The notes: generated by a model from the sequence alone, not told the origin. A DNA stretch of 64,000 bases from JALEFZ01 sp038527485 (GCA_038527485.1 JBCBFT010000004.1:59811-123810), one strand, 5' to 3'; positions 53,699 to 62,612 are shown, numbered from the stretch's first letter. Made by a program: numbers and translations.

Positions 53699-54511
53699 CT
53701 ATTGCTGTCCATGGAGCCCGTACTTCTTGAGCTTCCGTACAGGGTCAGGCTCTAGATGACCATCTAGACAAGCAGGGATGACCTGCTCAACGATGATCGG
53801 TACACCAGTCGTAATTCCAATTCTTCCTACCGTATAAGAATCTGATTTGGAAGCGACGATATCGACCCCTTTCAAGTGAAGCTCAGAACGAATGTGAATC
53901 TGTAGATTCTGATTTCTTGCTTGGATCTCCCGATTCACAAACTGGCTACCCAAATATGTGATGACCAACTCAAAGGAAGGTGCCGCTGAAGCATCCTGAG
54001 GAATCTCTAGTTCAAACCTTCCCTTGGCATCCGTTTCTACTTGTGCCAGCACTTTCTCCGCGTCTCTTAATGTCACCATGGCTCCTTCCAGAAATCTGCC
54101 GTTTTCTTTGGCACGGACAGTTCCCATATAGGTATAGGTCTTCTTTTGCTTTTTGTCCTTCCATTCTACCACCTGCATATGAGATTCGAAAATCTGATGT
54201 GCAGCGACGGGTGTGGTTTTGGCGAAGTATGCGCTCAAGCCCAGCGAAAGCATCACATGCATCCATCTTTTTCGCCATGTACTAGATACCACTTGTCGGA
54301 CTAGGGGATAGGTGTTGGGGACGACTTCAACCGCTTCCTTTGGGAAGATCCCACAATGGGGAAGGTTCTGCGGATCGGCTGCTTGCTGACGGAAATCTCC
54401 AATCGCTTTTTTACAAGCGCCACAGAATTTCCCTTTTTCGTGCGCCGTCATTTGGGTGAAATCCTGGCTACAGGGAATGAGAGAGATTTTGGAGGTGGAT
54501 GTCTGTGCCAT
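53699..54511 (-). CDS. Single-pass membrane protein: cysteine-rich N terminus plus CarboxypepD_reg-like domain
   Basis: 270 residues. The cytoplasmic N terminus has a conserved Bacteroidota-type cysteine module: 'IPCSQDFTQMTAHEKGKFC', then GACKKAIGDF and a later 'LPHCG'. This is a likely small metal-binding module. One hydrophobic helix follows (about 84-105, 'MHVMLSLGLSAYFAKTTPVAA'), and then an extracytoplasmic Ig-like carboxypeptidase-regulatory domain ('GTVRAKENGRFLEGAMVTLRD', 'ETDAKGRFELEIP'). The arrangement resembles anti-sigma or transmembrane signalling proteins in outline, but no sigma-factor gene is adjacent. A leftward-facing terminator stands 65-93 bp upstream of its start. Confidence 0.65.
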   Translation of the reverse strand: MAQTSTSKISLIPCSQDFTQMTAHEKGKFCGACKKAIGDFRQQAADPQNLPHCGIFPKEAVEVVPNTYPLVRQVVSSTWRKRWMHVMLSLGLSAYFAKTTPVAAHQIFESHMQVVEWKDKKQKKTYTYMGTVRAKENGRFLEGAMVTLRDAEKVLAQVETDAKGRFELEIPQDASAAPSFELVITYLGSQFVNREIQARNQNLQIHIRSELHLKGVDIVASKSDSYTVGRIGITTGVPIIVEQVIPACLDGHLEPDPVRKLKKYGLHGQQ

Positions 54512-54921
54512 ATGATGTGGTTGTTAGGATGCCATTCAGATGAAAGATATCTCCCGATCATTTTTTCCATAAAAAAGACCTGCCATCCCAGGAGGAATGA
54601 CAGGCAAGGGCACTAATAGGGTAATAATGTCAGGCGTTAGATTTTGAGCTGTATGAATCAACAGATCAACTGAATTTTCGTATCAGCAATTTCAACTATT
54701 TGTATTCGGGAGCTACTGAGGTTCGTTTGTTATGCGAATGATATTTAGGAGCATATGGGATAGCAACTAGGGATCATCCAGTTTTTTCCCATGTTTATCG
54801 ACGAAAAATCGTGTTGAGGGCATCTGAGTTGAAAAAAGTCAGCCTACATCCTTTCTTGCATACCATACAAATGACAATTTCTATTCAAAGACATATCTCG
54901 TAGCCCTTAATTTCTACTAAA
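54512..54921. other. Non-coding spacer between divergent genes
   Basis: 410 bp. On the minus strand only tiny open frames of 15-23 codons occur. The stretch contains an orphan leftward terminator (next entry). No consensus promoter was recognised. It is a possible source of a leftward leader or small RNA. Confidence 0.35.
54576..54604 (-). terminator. Leftward intrinsic terminator upstream of the CarboxypepD-type gene
   Basis: On the minus strand CCTGTCATTCC pairs with GGGATGGCAGG (11 bp, two G-U pairs) around a TCCT loop and is followed by TCTTTTTT. It precedes the start codon at 54511 in the same direction, so it would end a transcript coming from 54605-54921, where no gene was found, or act as an attenuator of the gene ahead. 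Confidence 0.6.
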
Positions 54922-55734
54922 ATGAAAAAGATCAGCCTCATCCTTTCCGCTTTTATGCTTGTAGCACTTGCGATGACCACAACAAGCTGTAACCTATTCA
55001 ATGAAACGATTTGTACCCGTATCGAAGGAGATACAGAAGCACAGACGCTGGATTTTGATGCCATTACTTCTCTAGATGTTCGCGATGATGCCCAAGTATT
55101 TCTTAAGGAAGGACCTGTGCAAGAAGTACGCATAGAAGCACAGCAGGAGATTTTGGACAACCTCAACTTCCGTGTAGAAAATGGAGAATTGATCGTAGAT
55201 GTAGAAGGCTGCTTCCGCGGAGACTACACGTTTGATGTATATATAACCTTGCCTTCCACTCAGGCGTTGGAGGAGATAGAAGTCTCAGGAGCAGGTCTGG
55301 TTCAAGGTAACAGTGCCATGCAAGTGGCAGACGAAGTAGACTTTGACATCTCTGGATCAGGAAGTATCGCTTTCACAGCTGCCAATGCTGCTACCTCTGT
55401 AGAGATCAGCAATTCAGGATCTGGTGAGGCTAACATTGAAATTGGAACAGATGCGATGGAAATCGGAATCTCAGGAAGCGGACGCGTTATGTTGATCGGA
55501 GCTTCTGTCGATACGGAGGTGTCTATCACAGGATCAGGTATCTTACAAGCGTATGAGTTCGTCACCAAGAATGCCAATGTAAGCGTGAGCGGATCTGGAA
55601 ATGCGGAGATGCGTGTAGAGGGAGGAGCATTCGACGTACGTATCTCAGGTTCTGGAACGGTCAGATACAAAGGACAGCCAGGATCTATCGAAGAAAGTAC
55701 TTCAGGATCGGGTCGGTTGATCGACGAGAACTAG
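54922..55734 (+). CDS. Head-GIN-domain lipoprotein (DUF2807)
   Basis: 270 residues with a lipoprotein signal (FMLVALAMTTTSC, Cys about residue 23). The GIN (putative autotransporter adhesin head) domain is a beta-solenoid-like repeat of 'V/I-S-G-S/A-G' units: 'IEVSGAGLVQGNS', 'FDISGSGSIAF', 'IGISGSGRVML', 'VSITGSGILQA', 'VSVSGSGNAEM' and 'VRISGSGTVRY'. Common in Bacteroidota, it is predicted to be surface or periplasmic; the role is unknown. A bidirectional terminator follows. Confidence 0.88.
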   Translation: MKKISLILSAFMLVALAMTTTSCNLFNETICTRIEGDTEAQTLDFDAITSLDVRDDAQVFLKEGPVQEVRIEAQQEILDNLNFRVENGELIVDVEGCFRGDYTFDVYITLPSTQALEEIEVSGAGLVQGNSAMQVADEVDFDISGSGSIAFTAANAATSVEISNSGSGEANIEIGTDAMEIGISGSGRVMLIGASVDTEVSITGSGILQAYEFVTKNANVSVSGSGNAEMRVEGGAFDVRISGSGTVRYKGQPGSIEESTSGSGRLIDEN

Positions 55735-55761
55735 GCATAGAGAAGACAAAAACAAACACAG

Positions 55762-55794
55762 AAAAGCCGCTGGAGAGTTCTCTAGTGGCTTTTT
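55762..55794. terminator. Bidirectional terminator between convergent genes
   Basis: AAAGCCGCTGGAGAG pairs with CTCTAGTGGCTTT (two G-U pairs, short loop), flanked by A on the left and TTTTT on the right. It overlaps the TAA stop of the GT9 gene at 55793-55795. Confidence 0.8.
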
Positions 55795-56830
55795 ACGATT
55801 TCACACATTGAGCTACCCTATGGACCACCTCATCTGGTGAAATTCCCTCCATACAGTACATACGCTCACGAAAGCAAGCCTTATTCCCAAAAATGGAACA
55901 GGGCCTACAAGTTATCTCTTCGACAGGCATCTGAATAAACATCCTTTCATCCTCTACACCAAAAGGAGCATATCCGCCCGCAGGATGGGTCGCTCCCCAA
56001 ATAGAAAGTACAGGGATGCCGAGCAATCGCGCCATGTGCATATTGGAGGAATCCATCGTCAGCATGAGATCTAGCTTAGCCATGAGTCCCAACTGCTCAG
56101 GTAGGGCATACTTCATCCCGTCGTGGAGGTGATCATTGTGAGCAAGTGTCTGCCAGTCTACAAAGGTTTCCTGATCTGCTTTTCCCCCTCCAAGGGCAAA
56201 AATATGATAGCTCCTGGCCAGTAATTGCACAACAACTTCACGCATCAGATGGGACGGGTAGGTCTTCTCCTGAGTAGAAGCAGAGGGGGCAATACCAATA
56301 CGAATGCCTTCAGGAAGGGGAAAAGAAAATGGATAATCGCTTGCATGAGCGACCCGTGTATTCACTTGAGTAGGAAGTGCCAATTGCTGAAATACTTCTG
56401 CCATGCGGTCGATGATAGAAGTAAGAGGGGTCCGATCTTTATGTTCTTTTTGAGTAAGGCTTTTGCGCGCTTTGCGGTCTTTGTTGATGGAGGCGGTCTT
56501 GATCCCATGTAGGGAAAGGCTCTGTCGTAGAATGATGGATCGGAGGACATCATGCAAGTCGATCACACCTTCGACAGGTTGTTCTTTTTGAATTTCTCTG
56601 GCGAGGCGATAAAGCCCTGTCAGCCCTTTGTGCTTACCATACAAGTCAGGCGTGATGAATCGAATCCTTTCCACCCCTTGAAAGAAGGCCTGATAGGCAG
56701 GACGTGTCACCATATGCAAAACAATGTTGGGATGCTGCATCAATACCTGGCGAATGACTTGGGCCGCCAGTACCACATCACCCATCGCGGAGAGCCGAAT
56801 GACCAAAAAGTGGCGCAATTCTTTCCCCAT
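55793..56830 (-). CDS. Family 9 glycosyltransferase (heptosyltransferase-like)
   Basis: 345 residues from ATG 56830 (MGKELRHFLVIRLSAMGDVVLAAQV); a GTG two codons upstream would overlap the preceding stop. GT9 motifs are 'VIRLSAMGDVVLA', 'IRIGIAPSASTQEKTYPS', 'LTMDSSNMHMARLLGIPVLSIWGATHP' and the C-terminal 'CRPCSIFGNKACFRERMYCMEGI' cysteine cluster. It adds heptose or a related sugar to the lipopolysaccharide core at the inner membrane. It is co-transcribed with the DUF4254 gene 2-3 bp upstream, a pairing common in Bacteroidota. Confidence 0.9.
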   Translation of the reverse strand: MGKELRHFLVIRLSAMGDVVLAAQVIRQVLMQHPNIVLHMVTRPAYQAFFQGVERIRFITPDLYGKHKGLTGLYRLAREIQKEQPVEGVIDLHDVLRSIILRQSLSLHGIKTASINKDRKARKSLTQKEHKDRTPLTSIIDRMAEVFQQLALPTQVNTRVAHASDYPFSFPLPEGIRIGIAPSASTQEKTYPSHLMREVVVQLLARSYHIFALGGGKADQETFVDWQTLAHNDHLHDGMKYALPEQLGLMAKLDLMLTMDSSNMHMARLLGIPVLSIWGATHPAGGYAPFGVEDERMFIQMPVEEITCRPCSIFGNKACFRERMYCMEGISPDEVVHRVAQCVKS

Positions 56831-56832
56831 GG

Positions 56833-57447
56833 TCACGATTCTATTTTGACTTCTGGATTTTTGAGGTAGGGATTGAAGTCAGGATCGTTGTACATTTTCA
56901 TCTGCTTGTAGGTACGGACCACGCAGCGGCCTTCATAGATGTTGTCGAACAGCTGGTCTATAGCCTGGCCAAGATCTTCCAACTGTGTGAGGAGAATCTG
57001 TAGGCGATGCTGGGATTTGAGGAAAATGCGGTCATCTTCTGCATTGCCCAACTTCTGATGCATATGGTAGATTTTGATATGCAAAATAGAAAGACGATCA
57101 ATCGCCCAAGCGGGTGTCTCTGTACTGAGAAAAGCATCTGGCAGAGGTTTGATCTCTTGGAAGTGGGTGAAAAATAGCTCATCAATAGTCTCCACAGTAT
57201 CGGTTCGCTCCTGGTTGCATCGATCGATCTCCCACTTGAATTCAATCGCATCAGCAGGTGGACGCTGGCGATCGCGGATCAGATCTTCAAGATTCCACTG
57301 GCGGTTGTCGATCCAGTTTTTTTGGAAGATCAGCCCCTCTAGACTTTCTATAGGATAGGGATTGGGAATAGCCAGTTGGATATCATTGTGTTGATAATAA
57401 GCCTGGATACTTTCCCTGAAAATTTCATTCAATCGTTTGCTCTGCAT
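56833..57447 (-). CDS. DUF4254 family protein
   Basis: 204 residues from ATG 57447; a GTG two codons earlier is also possible. It is mostly helical and soluble, with family-specific blocks 'LIFQKNWIDNRQWNLEDLIRD', 'IEFKWEIDRCNQERTDTVE', 'DRLSILHIKIYHM' and 'GRCVVRTYKQMKMYNDPDFNP'. The function is unknown. Its tight linkage with a GT9 glycosyltransferase suggests a role in lipopolysaccharide core assembly. Confidence 0.85.
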   Translation of the reverse strand: MQSKRLNEIFRESIQAYYQHNDIQLAIPNPYPIESLEGLIFQKNWIDNRQWNLEDLIRDRQRPPADAIEFKWEIDRCNQERTDTVETIDELFFTHFQEIKPLPDAFLSTETPAWAIDRLSILHIKIYHMHQKLGNAEDDRIFLKSQHRLQILLTQLEDLGQAIDQLFDNIYEGRCVVRTYKQMKMYNDPDFNPYLKNPEVKIES

Positions 57448-57534
57448 GCACACAAGGGTTTGACGCGCGACTCAATAGATGAGTTGCAAGTTAGGTCTTT
57501 TTAAGGAAATCGTCAGCGAGGGATGTTGGGTTGT

Positions 57535-58665
57535 TTAAACCAATCGCTTGGGCATTTTTTCTCCCCCCTTCCAATAGATCACACCTGGCTTATGCTCTTG
57601 GGCAAAGTGCCCTATACCCTCTAATCCTAAGGCTTGTCCTCCCTGATAGGTCGCCCATGTGATGAGCGTATGAAAAGGGATCTCTGGATGATGTGCTTGT
57701 ATCCATTGCACCTCTTCCCAAATATTTAAGGAGTGATTACTTGCCAAGCTGTCAGTACCTAGGCAGACTTTTTCTACAGGAAATTTCGATACATCAGGCC
57801 CTTCTCCATGGATGTAGACATTGGATCGCGGACAAAGACAAAACCATGTATCTCCTTCGAGTGCTTGAAGCTGCTTGAGATGTTCATCTGTCGCTTCTTT
57901 TAGGTGAACCCAGATTGAGGGAATGTCACTAGGAAAATCTGCCAATATATAAGCCAGAGGATCTTGTAAGGGAAAACCTTTGTAAGGGATATTCATCCTT
58001 TCGTAGAACTCCTTGATGCTCCCTGTTCCTTTTAGAAATAATTCGCGTTCGGCTTGCGATTCCAGCATGTGGATCGATATACGGGCTTCCTTGCCTCCGA
58101 TGGAAGGGAAGAGTTGGGCTTTGAGCTCGGGTGAGACAGAGTAGGGAGCATGCAAGGTCAATGACCAAGGTGTATCAAAATGGCTCAACCCCAGCTTCAT
58201 CCCATCCCAGATGATGCTACGAGCCTTACTTCCATCCAGTCCCAGCAGTTCGATAAATGTGTGAAACTGCATCCGATCCTTCCAGGCTGATTTGGCAGGG
58301 GCGGTTAGACGTTGATTGACAATGTCCCCTATAGCCTGCGTTCCGCTCTCCCATGCATCCTCAATCGCCTTCTCCATAGCGGCTTTTTGCTCCTCCTCAG
58401 AATATGTGGCTCGCTGCTTGACCACTTGCTCCACAAATGCCCCCATCCCTGATTGTGGGTGGATAGTTCCCTGTAGATGAGATAATTCTAAATGGCAATG
58501 CGCATTGACAAAGCCTGGGAAAAGGTAGCCTGGAAGTTTCTCAAAGGATTCCTGTGGCTCGATAGGGCGTAGATCATGTATCCTGCCTTCTGGTGTAAGT
58601 TCTAGGACGTGATCAGATAGCCATTTTTCAGGGGTATAGATATATTCTGCTGCAATTTGTCGCAT
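57535..58665 (-). CDS. Amidohydrolase, aminofutalosine deaminase (MqnX)-like
   Basis: 376 residues, an amidohydrolase TIM barrel. Metal ligands are H56 and H58 in 'GFVNAHCHLELSHL', His in 'LHAPYSVSP' and 'ISIHMLES', and Asp in 'CLGTDSLASNHSL'. 'FCLCPRSNVYI' completes the ring-deaminase signature shared with cytosine, guanine and aminodeoxyfutalosine deaminases. The 'NAHCHLELSHL' opening is closest to enzymes of the futalosine menaquinone pathway, which convert 6-amino-6-deoxyfutalosine to futalosine. No other mqn gene is in the window, so the substrate remains a best guess. Confidence 0.75.
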   Translation of the reverse strand: MRQIAAEYIYTPEKWLSDHVLELTPEGRIHDLRPIEPQESFEKLPGYLFPGFVNAHCHLELSHLQGTIHPQSGMGAFVEQVVKQRATYSEEEQKAAMEKAIEDAWESGTQAIGDIVNQRLTAPAKSAWKDRMQFHTFIELLGLDGSKARSIIWDGMKLGLSHFDTPWSLTLHAPYSVSPELKAQLFPSIGGKEARISIHMLESQAERELFLKGTGSIKEFYERMNIPYKGFPLQDPLAYILADFPSDIPSIWVHLKEATDEHLKQLQALEGDTWFCLCPRSNVYIHGEGPDVSKFPVEKVCLGTDSLASNHSLNIWEEVQWIQAHHPEIPFHTLITWATYQGGQALGLEGIGHFAQEHKPGVIYWKGGEKMPKRLV

Positions 58666-58837
58666 AAGGAATTCTTTGAAGGTAGGAAATTATGTATTTT
58701 AATTTAGACGACAGACCCTTTAGGAGAAGAATCAGAGGAAAAGAAAACGGATACAGCATGTGATTTCGTTTTTATCCTATATATCCAGCCTTATCTGCTA
58801 ATTTTTTCATATGTGACTCACCTTAAATCCCCCACCC

Positions 58838-59445
58838 ATGAAGTATCTCGGTCTACTACTCATGTTCTCCTTTCACATCCTCGCATTTGGCCAGAAGGAC
58901 ATCCGTAAACAGCTCCAAACACAATTCATCATGGCGGAAGCGGGGGATACCATTGAGGTTCCCGCAGGGACATTTCGCTCGTCGGGTTCTATTTCCATGG
59001 ATGAAAAACGTGACATCGTCATTCGTGGAGCAGGCATAGATCAGACCATCCTCTCTTTCAAAGGGCAAACGGAAGGCGCAGAAGGGATTCGCATCGACAA
59101 TAGCCAAAACATCATCCTGAAGGATATGACCTTGCAGGATGCCAAAGGCGATTTAGTCAAAGTCATGAATACGAAGGGCATCAAACTGATCAATGCGAAG
59201 GTCGAGTGGACAGGGAAGCCCAACAAAAAGAATGGGGCTTATACAAGACCCCTGTGGCTGCGGGGCGTGGATCAGGTGGGTTGAAATATGACATCCACCC
59301 AGGAAGACCTGGGGCCTCTATCCTCGTCTATCGAATAGAATCTACCGACCCAGGCGTCAGGATGCCAGAAGTAGGTCGCAGCCTTGTCCACAAAGAAGGG
59401 CTGGCCACGATCAAGCAGTGGATCGCCGAGATGAAAGACGAGTAG
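58838..59445 (+). pseudogene. Collapsed remnant: N-terminal beta-helix protein joined out of frame to an HNE_0200-type C terminus
   Basis: Frame 1 (58838-59284) encodes a signal peptide (LLLMFSFHILAFGQ) and the start of a right-handed beta-helix protein: 'AEAGDTIEVPAGTF', 'IVIRGAGIDQTILSFKG', 'NIILKDMTLQDAKGD' and 'VEWTGKPNKKNGAY', after which the similarity stops. Frame 2, from about 59233 to 59445, continues with 'WGLYKTPVAAGRGSGG', 'YDIHPGRPGASILVYRIES' and 'DPGVRMPEVGRSLV', ending in an 'IKQWIAEM' tail. This is the C terminus of another family (HNE_0200/TIGR03806-like). In other genomes the two families (TIGR03805 and TIGR03806) are neighbouring genes. A deletion of well over 1 kb at GGGGCTTA (59234-59241) explains the structure; an assembly error is the alternative. 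Confidence 0.6.
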
Positions 59446-59540
59446 TATTTCTCCGCGCTTGAGAAAAATTGATCCTGTAGTGGCCTCGCTTGTGAAAGCA
59501 TTTTATTTCTCCTGAGTTTCTATATTTCGGAAAAATCCTT

Positions 59541-60065
59541 ATGCTCCAAACCGATCGTTTGCACCTAGTACCCTTTGCAGAAGGTGAAGGCGAATTGCTC
59601 CATCAGATTTTTACAGATCCTTATGTAAGAGAATATCTATGGGACAATGAAGTTATTTCCCCTGAAGCAGCTTCAGAAATCCTCCAGGTACATCTTATGT
59701 TATTTGAAAAGAAAAAATGGGGGCTGTGGAAGATTGTTTCTCCAGCAGATAAGACAACTATGGGTTTTGTGGGGCTATGGTATTTTTTTGAAGAACCTTT
59801 ACCCCAATTGATTTATGGGTTGTTGCCTCCTTTTGTTGGGCAGGGATTTGCGACAGAGGCCGCAGGTAGGATCATCTCTTACGCTTTTCAAGAATTAAAT
59901 TTTCCACATGTCGTGGCAGCGATGGATGTCCCCCACCTTGCCTCACAGGCAGTCGCCAAGCGATTGAATATGAATAAGATAGAAGAAAAGGAAGTGGAGG
60001 GAAAACCGACCGTATTCTTTCAAGTCGATCATCCAGGAGCAATCGTTGAAAATTATTCAAAATAA
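59541..60065 (+). CDS. GNAT-family N-acetyltransferase
   Basis: 174 residues. RimJ-type start 'LQTDRLHLVPFAEGE', the 'TTMGFVGLWYFFEEPLPQLIYGLLPPFVGQGFATEA' strand-loop (acetyl-CoA pyrophosphate loop VGQGFATEA) and the 'AMDVPHLASQAVAKRLNM' helix identify the family. The substrate is unknown; neighbouring genes give no clue. TATATTTC at 59521-59528 resembles a -7 element. Confidence 0.88.
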   Translation: MLQTDRLHLVPFAEGEGELLHQIFTDPYVREYLWDNEVISPEAASEILQVHLMLFEKKKWGLWKIVSPADKTTMGFVGLWYFFEEPLPQLIYGLLPPFVGQGFATEAAGRIISYAFQELNFPHVVAAMDVPHLASQAVAKRLNMNKIEEKEVEGKPTVFFQVDHPGAIVENYSK

Positions 60066-60227
60066 TATCCTGCAAATACCGATATATTTACAGGGATCTT
60101 AGGCAGATTCCTTACTGTTCGTTTCTCAAGTCCTCATCTTGCTACACGCGCTATCTTTCTCCTTTCTAATAGAAGGGAAGATTTCGTGCAAACGTATTTC
60201 TCGCATTTACACTGAAGCCCCAAGCAT

Positions 60228-60866
60228 ATGTTTATCGAATTTAACTCTGCGAATCAAAAATCAGGTTGGATTGAAGTCGTCTGTGGTAGCATGTTCTCTG
60301 GTAAGACAGAAGAACTCATTCGCAGACTTCGAAGGGCTCAGATTGCCAATCAACGCGTAGAAATATTCAAACCTGCCATCGATACGCGCTATAGCAAGGA
60401 TCAAGTGGTTTCTCATAATCAGAATGCCATTCATTCTACCCCTGTGTCTTCAGCCCAACAGATCCCGTTGCTCGCGTCGGGTGTGGAGGTGGTAGGAATA
60501 GACGAGGCACAGTTTTTCGATATGGGGCTGGTATCTGTGGTGGAGGAACTAGCCAATCAGGGGATTAGAGTTATCGTAGCAGGGCTAGACATGGACTTCT
60601 CTGGCAAGCCTTTTGGACCGATGCCTATGCTCCTGGCCAAAGCAGAGTTTGTTACAAAGGTACATGCCATCTGCCAGGTCTGTGGAAGCTTGGCCAACTA
60701 CTCCTACCGTATTGAAAGCGATAAGAATCAGGTGTTACTAGGTGAAAAAGATGCTTATGAGCCTCGCTGTCGGACCTGCTATATAGAAGGAGATCAAGCG
60801 CGTGAAAAGCACGGACATCGTCGGTCTAATCCTCAACCCCAAGTCACACCTGACGGTGACATCTAG
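60228..60866 (+). CDS. tdk: Thymidine kinase
   Basis: 212 residues, type II thymidine kinase. P-loop 'GSMFSGKTE' (20-28), 'VVGIDEAQFF' (about 88-97), 'VIVAGLDMDFSGKPFG' lasso strand, and zinc-binding 'CQVCG' and 'CRTC' pairs are all present. It phosphorylates thymidine for nucleotide salvage in the cytoplasm. The 4-bp overlap with the convergent lipoprotein gene (shared CTAG) involves only the stop codons. Confidence 0.97.
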   Translation: MFIEFNSANQKSGWIEVVCGSMFSGKTEELIRRLRRAQIANQRVEIFKPAIDTRYSKDQVVSHNQNAIHSTPVSSAQQIPLLASGVEVVGIDEAQFFDMGLVSVVEELANQGIRVIVAGLDMDFSGKPFGPMPMLLAKAEFVTKVHAICQVCGSLANYSYRIESDKNQVLLGEKDAYEPRCRTCYIEGDQAREKHGHRRSNPQPQVTPDGDI

Positions 60867-61876
60867 TCTAGATACACGACCAACCGTGTCACACGGATAT
60901 CCAGATCTTCTACGCCAGGGTCATTACTGGTAAATAGCTGTTTGCTCTTGAAAGGGGTAACTTTTGAATCAGGTACACTTCTTCCTGGTGCGAGCCGTAC
61001 GTAGAAATATTTGCTGCGACTCTGCAAAGTCCCATTTTTCCACGTTTCAATCGTGCCGCCATACTCCCATCCAAACCCATAAAATTCAATGGGTGCTTTA
61101 TTCGCTTTGATAAGATCGAGCAAGCTGATACCTACTCCCAATCCTTGAGAGGTGTACCAAGAGGAACCTGACTCGCCTAGGTAAATAGCTTTGACTTTCG
61201 ACCGTGTATCATCCTTCCAAGTAATCCTGATCTCATCTTTGGTTCTTGGGAAAACGACTGTGCAGGATTCCCGTTTGTTGTTGGGGACGGATACTTCACC
61301 TCTGGCCACTCTTGTGGGGCCATAGATAGAGATAAGCTCGCTTTCAGAAGTATTGAGTTTGATCGCGCCAAACTGCTTACCTGGGATGATGAGTCGATCT
61401 ACTGCGGGGTCCTTGGGTGCAGCTTGTCGAGCATTGGTTTTTGTGTTGAGGAGATCGTTGAGGATTTGTTCATAATCTGGTGTAAGATAAGAGACCCCTC
61501 CTTCATGTACCCATCCCATGACCCCACTTTGGGTTTTGATTAAGATCCATGGTTGGTAGAAACGCTGCCCTCTCAAAGAGAACTCTGATTTCCTGACGGT
61601 CCGTTGATATAGATATTCGGCTACTTCTCCTTCTTCCATCAGCCCTACCTGAGGCATTTCTTTTCCAGGTTGTGCTTTGACGATGAGTTTGCTGACCCAA
61701 GCACGCACTTTGTTGGGCTTCGCCATTTCTTGCACCTCTGTTCCTAGCTCAACCAACTCTTCAACAAAGCCATCATTCAGTTGACTCGTTGCGCCAGAAC
61801 CAGTATTGGGATCTGGAATTTGGCACCCAAATGAGAGAAAAATGAGAAAAAAAATGATAGGACCTAGATATTTCAT
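60863..61876 (-). CDS. SH3-domain lipoprotein of unknown function
   Basis: 337 residues with a lipoprotein signal (IIFFLIFLSFGC, Cys about residue 18). An SH3b-like domain lies at about 55-130 ('VSKLIVKAQPGKEMPQVGLMEEGEVAEYLYQ', 'PWILIKTQSGVMGWVHEGGVSYL'). The C-terminal 170 residues have the look of Bacteroidota lipoproteins with a modified SH3-associated fold ('GAIKLNTSESELISIYGPTRVARGE', 'GLGVGISLLDLIKANKAPIEFYGFGWEYGG'). The latter resembles a calycin/heat-stable domain seen with calcium- or metal-responsive proteins, but this is only an impression. Envelope location is certain; the role is unknown. Confidence 0.75.
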   Translation of the reverse strand: MKYLGPIIFFLIFLSFGCQIPDPNTGSGATSQLNDGFVEELVELGTEVQEMAKPNKVRAWVSKLIVKAQPGKEMPQVGLMEEGEVAEYLYQRTVRKSEFSLRGQRFYQPWILIKTQSGVMGWVHEGGVSYLTPDYEQILNDLLNTKTNARQAAPKDPAVDRLIIPGKQFGAIKLNTSESELISIYGPTRVARGEVSVPNNKRESCTVVFPRTKDEIRITWKDDTRSKVKAIYLGESGSSWYTSQGLGVGISLLDLIKANKAPIEFYGFGWEYGGTIETWKNGTLQSRSKYFYVRLAPGRSVPDSKVTPFKSKQLFTSNDPGVEDLDIRVTRLVVYLD

Positions 61877-62079
61877 TTTGTTTAACGTTTCTATATAAAA
61901 TATAAACAGAACTGCTTAAAAAAAGACTTTCTTGTTTAATATTTACATATTTTCATCTCTTGTTTTGTCTCAAAATTACTATATAAAATGTTGATTATGA
62001 AGGATTTTTTTCTTCTTCTGCAAACACAATGGACTGTTTGGTGTTAGTATTTCAAATCAAGAACAAAAATATAGTTGTC

Positions 62080-62412
62080 ATGAGTGTTGCACAAGTTGGA
62101 TGGTCAATCTCCCAAATGGAGCTATTGACTCGTACGTTAAAGGCCATTGCGCATCCTGTACGTCTTTCTATCATTGAGATGTTGGAGGGTGAGCGCCGCA
62201 TGACGGTGACTGAGATTTACACCAAGCTAAATGCTGATCAGTCCTCTGTTTCTCATCACCTTAGTATCCTCCGTGATAAAGGGGTATTGAGCTCTGAAAG
62301 AAAAGGTAAGTATATCTATTATTATCTCAAGAATGCTGCTTACCTGAACATTATCGACTGTCTTACTTCTATCCAAGAAGAAGAAGCTGCAAGAAAACCC
62401 CTCTTTCGCTAG
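62080..62412 (+). CDS. ArsR-family transcriptional regulator
   Basis: 110 residues from ATG 62080 (MSVAQVGWSISQMELL); the longer frame to 62029 is less likely because the winged-helix homology starts inside this version. Winged helix-turn-helix: 'TLKAIAHPVRLSIIEML', 'MTVTEIYTKLNADQSSVSHHLSILRDKGVLSSERKGKYIYYYL'. The typical metal-site Cys residues of ArsR/SmtB are absent, so it probably senses something other than a metal. It is followed by a terminator and has no obvious partner gene. Confidence 0.88.
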   Translation: MSVAQVGWSISQMELLTRTLKAIAHPVRLSIIEMLEGERRMTVTEIYTKLNADQSSVSHHLSILRDKGVLSSERKGKYIYYYLKNAAYLNIIDCLTSIQEEEAARKPLFR

Positions 62413-62561
62413 AAATTAATTGAGCGGTTTTATCCCTCAATGAACCCTGTTTTCAAGTAGTCAACATCTACTTACGTTTTCTGGTGGTTTGATCCTTCAC
62501 ATGATCAAATGAAAACTCCATGGTATATCAGAAGATTGAAAGATATGGGTATAGGCAAATC

Positions 62562-62612
62562 CAGTGGAATGAATATACGAATATAGACGTGTGTTCATTC
62601 CACTGTTTTTAA
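62562..62612. terminator. Terminator with long loop
   Basis: A perfect 12-bp stem CAGTGGAATGAA (62562-62573) / TTCATTCCACTG (62594-62605), 20-nt loop, then TTTTTAAAA. It lies between the ArsR gene and the convergent Lon-domain gene and can serve the ArsR transcript. Confidence 0.75.
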
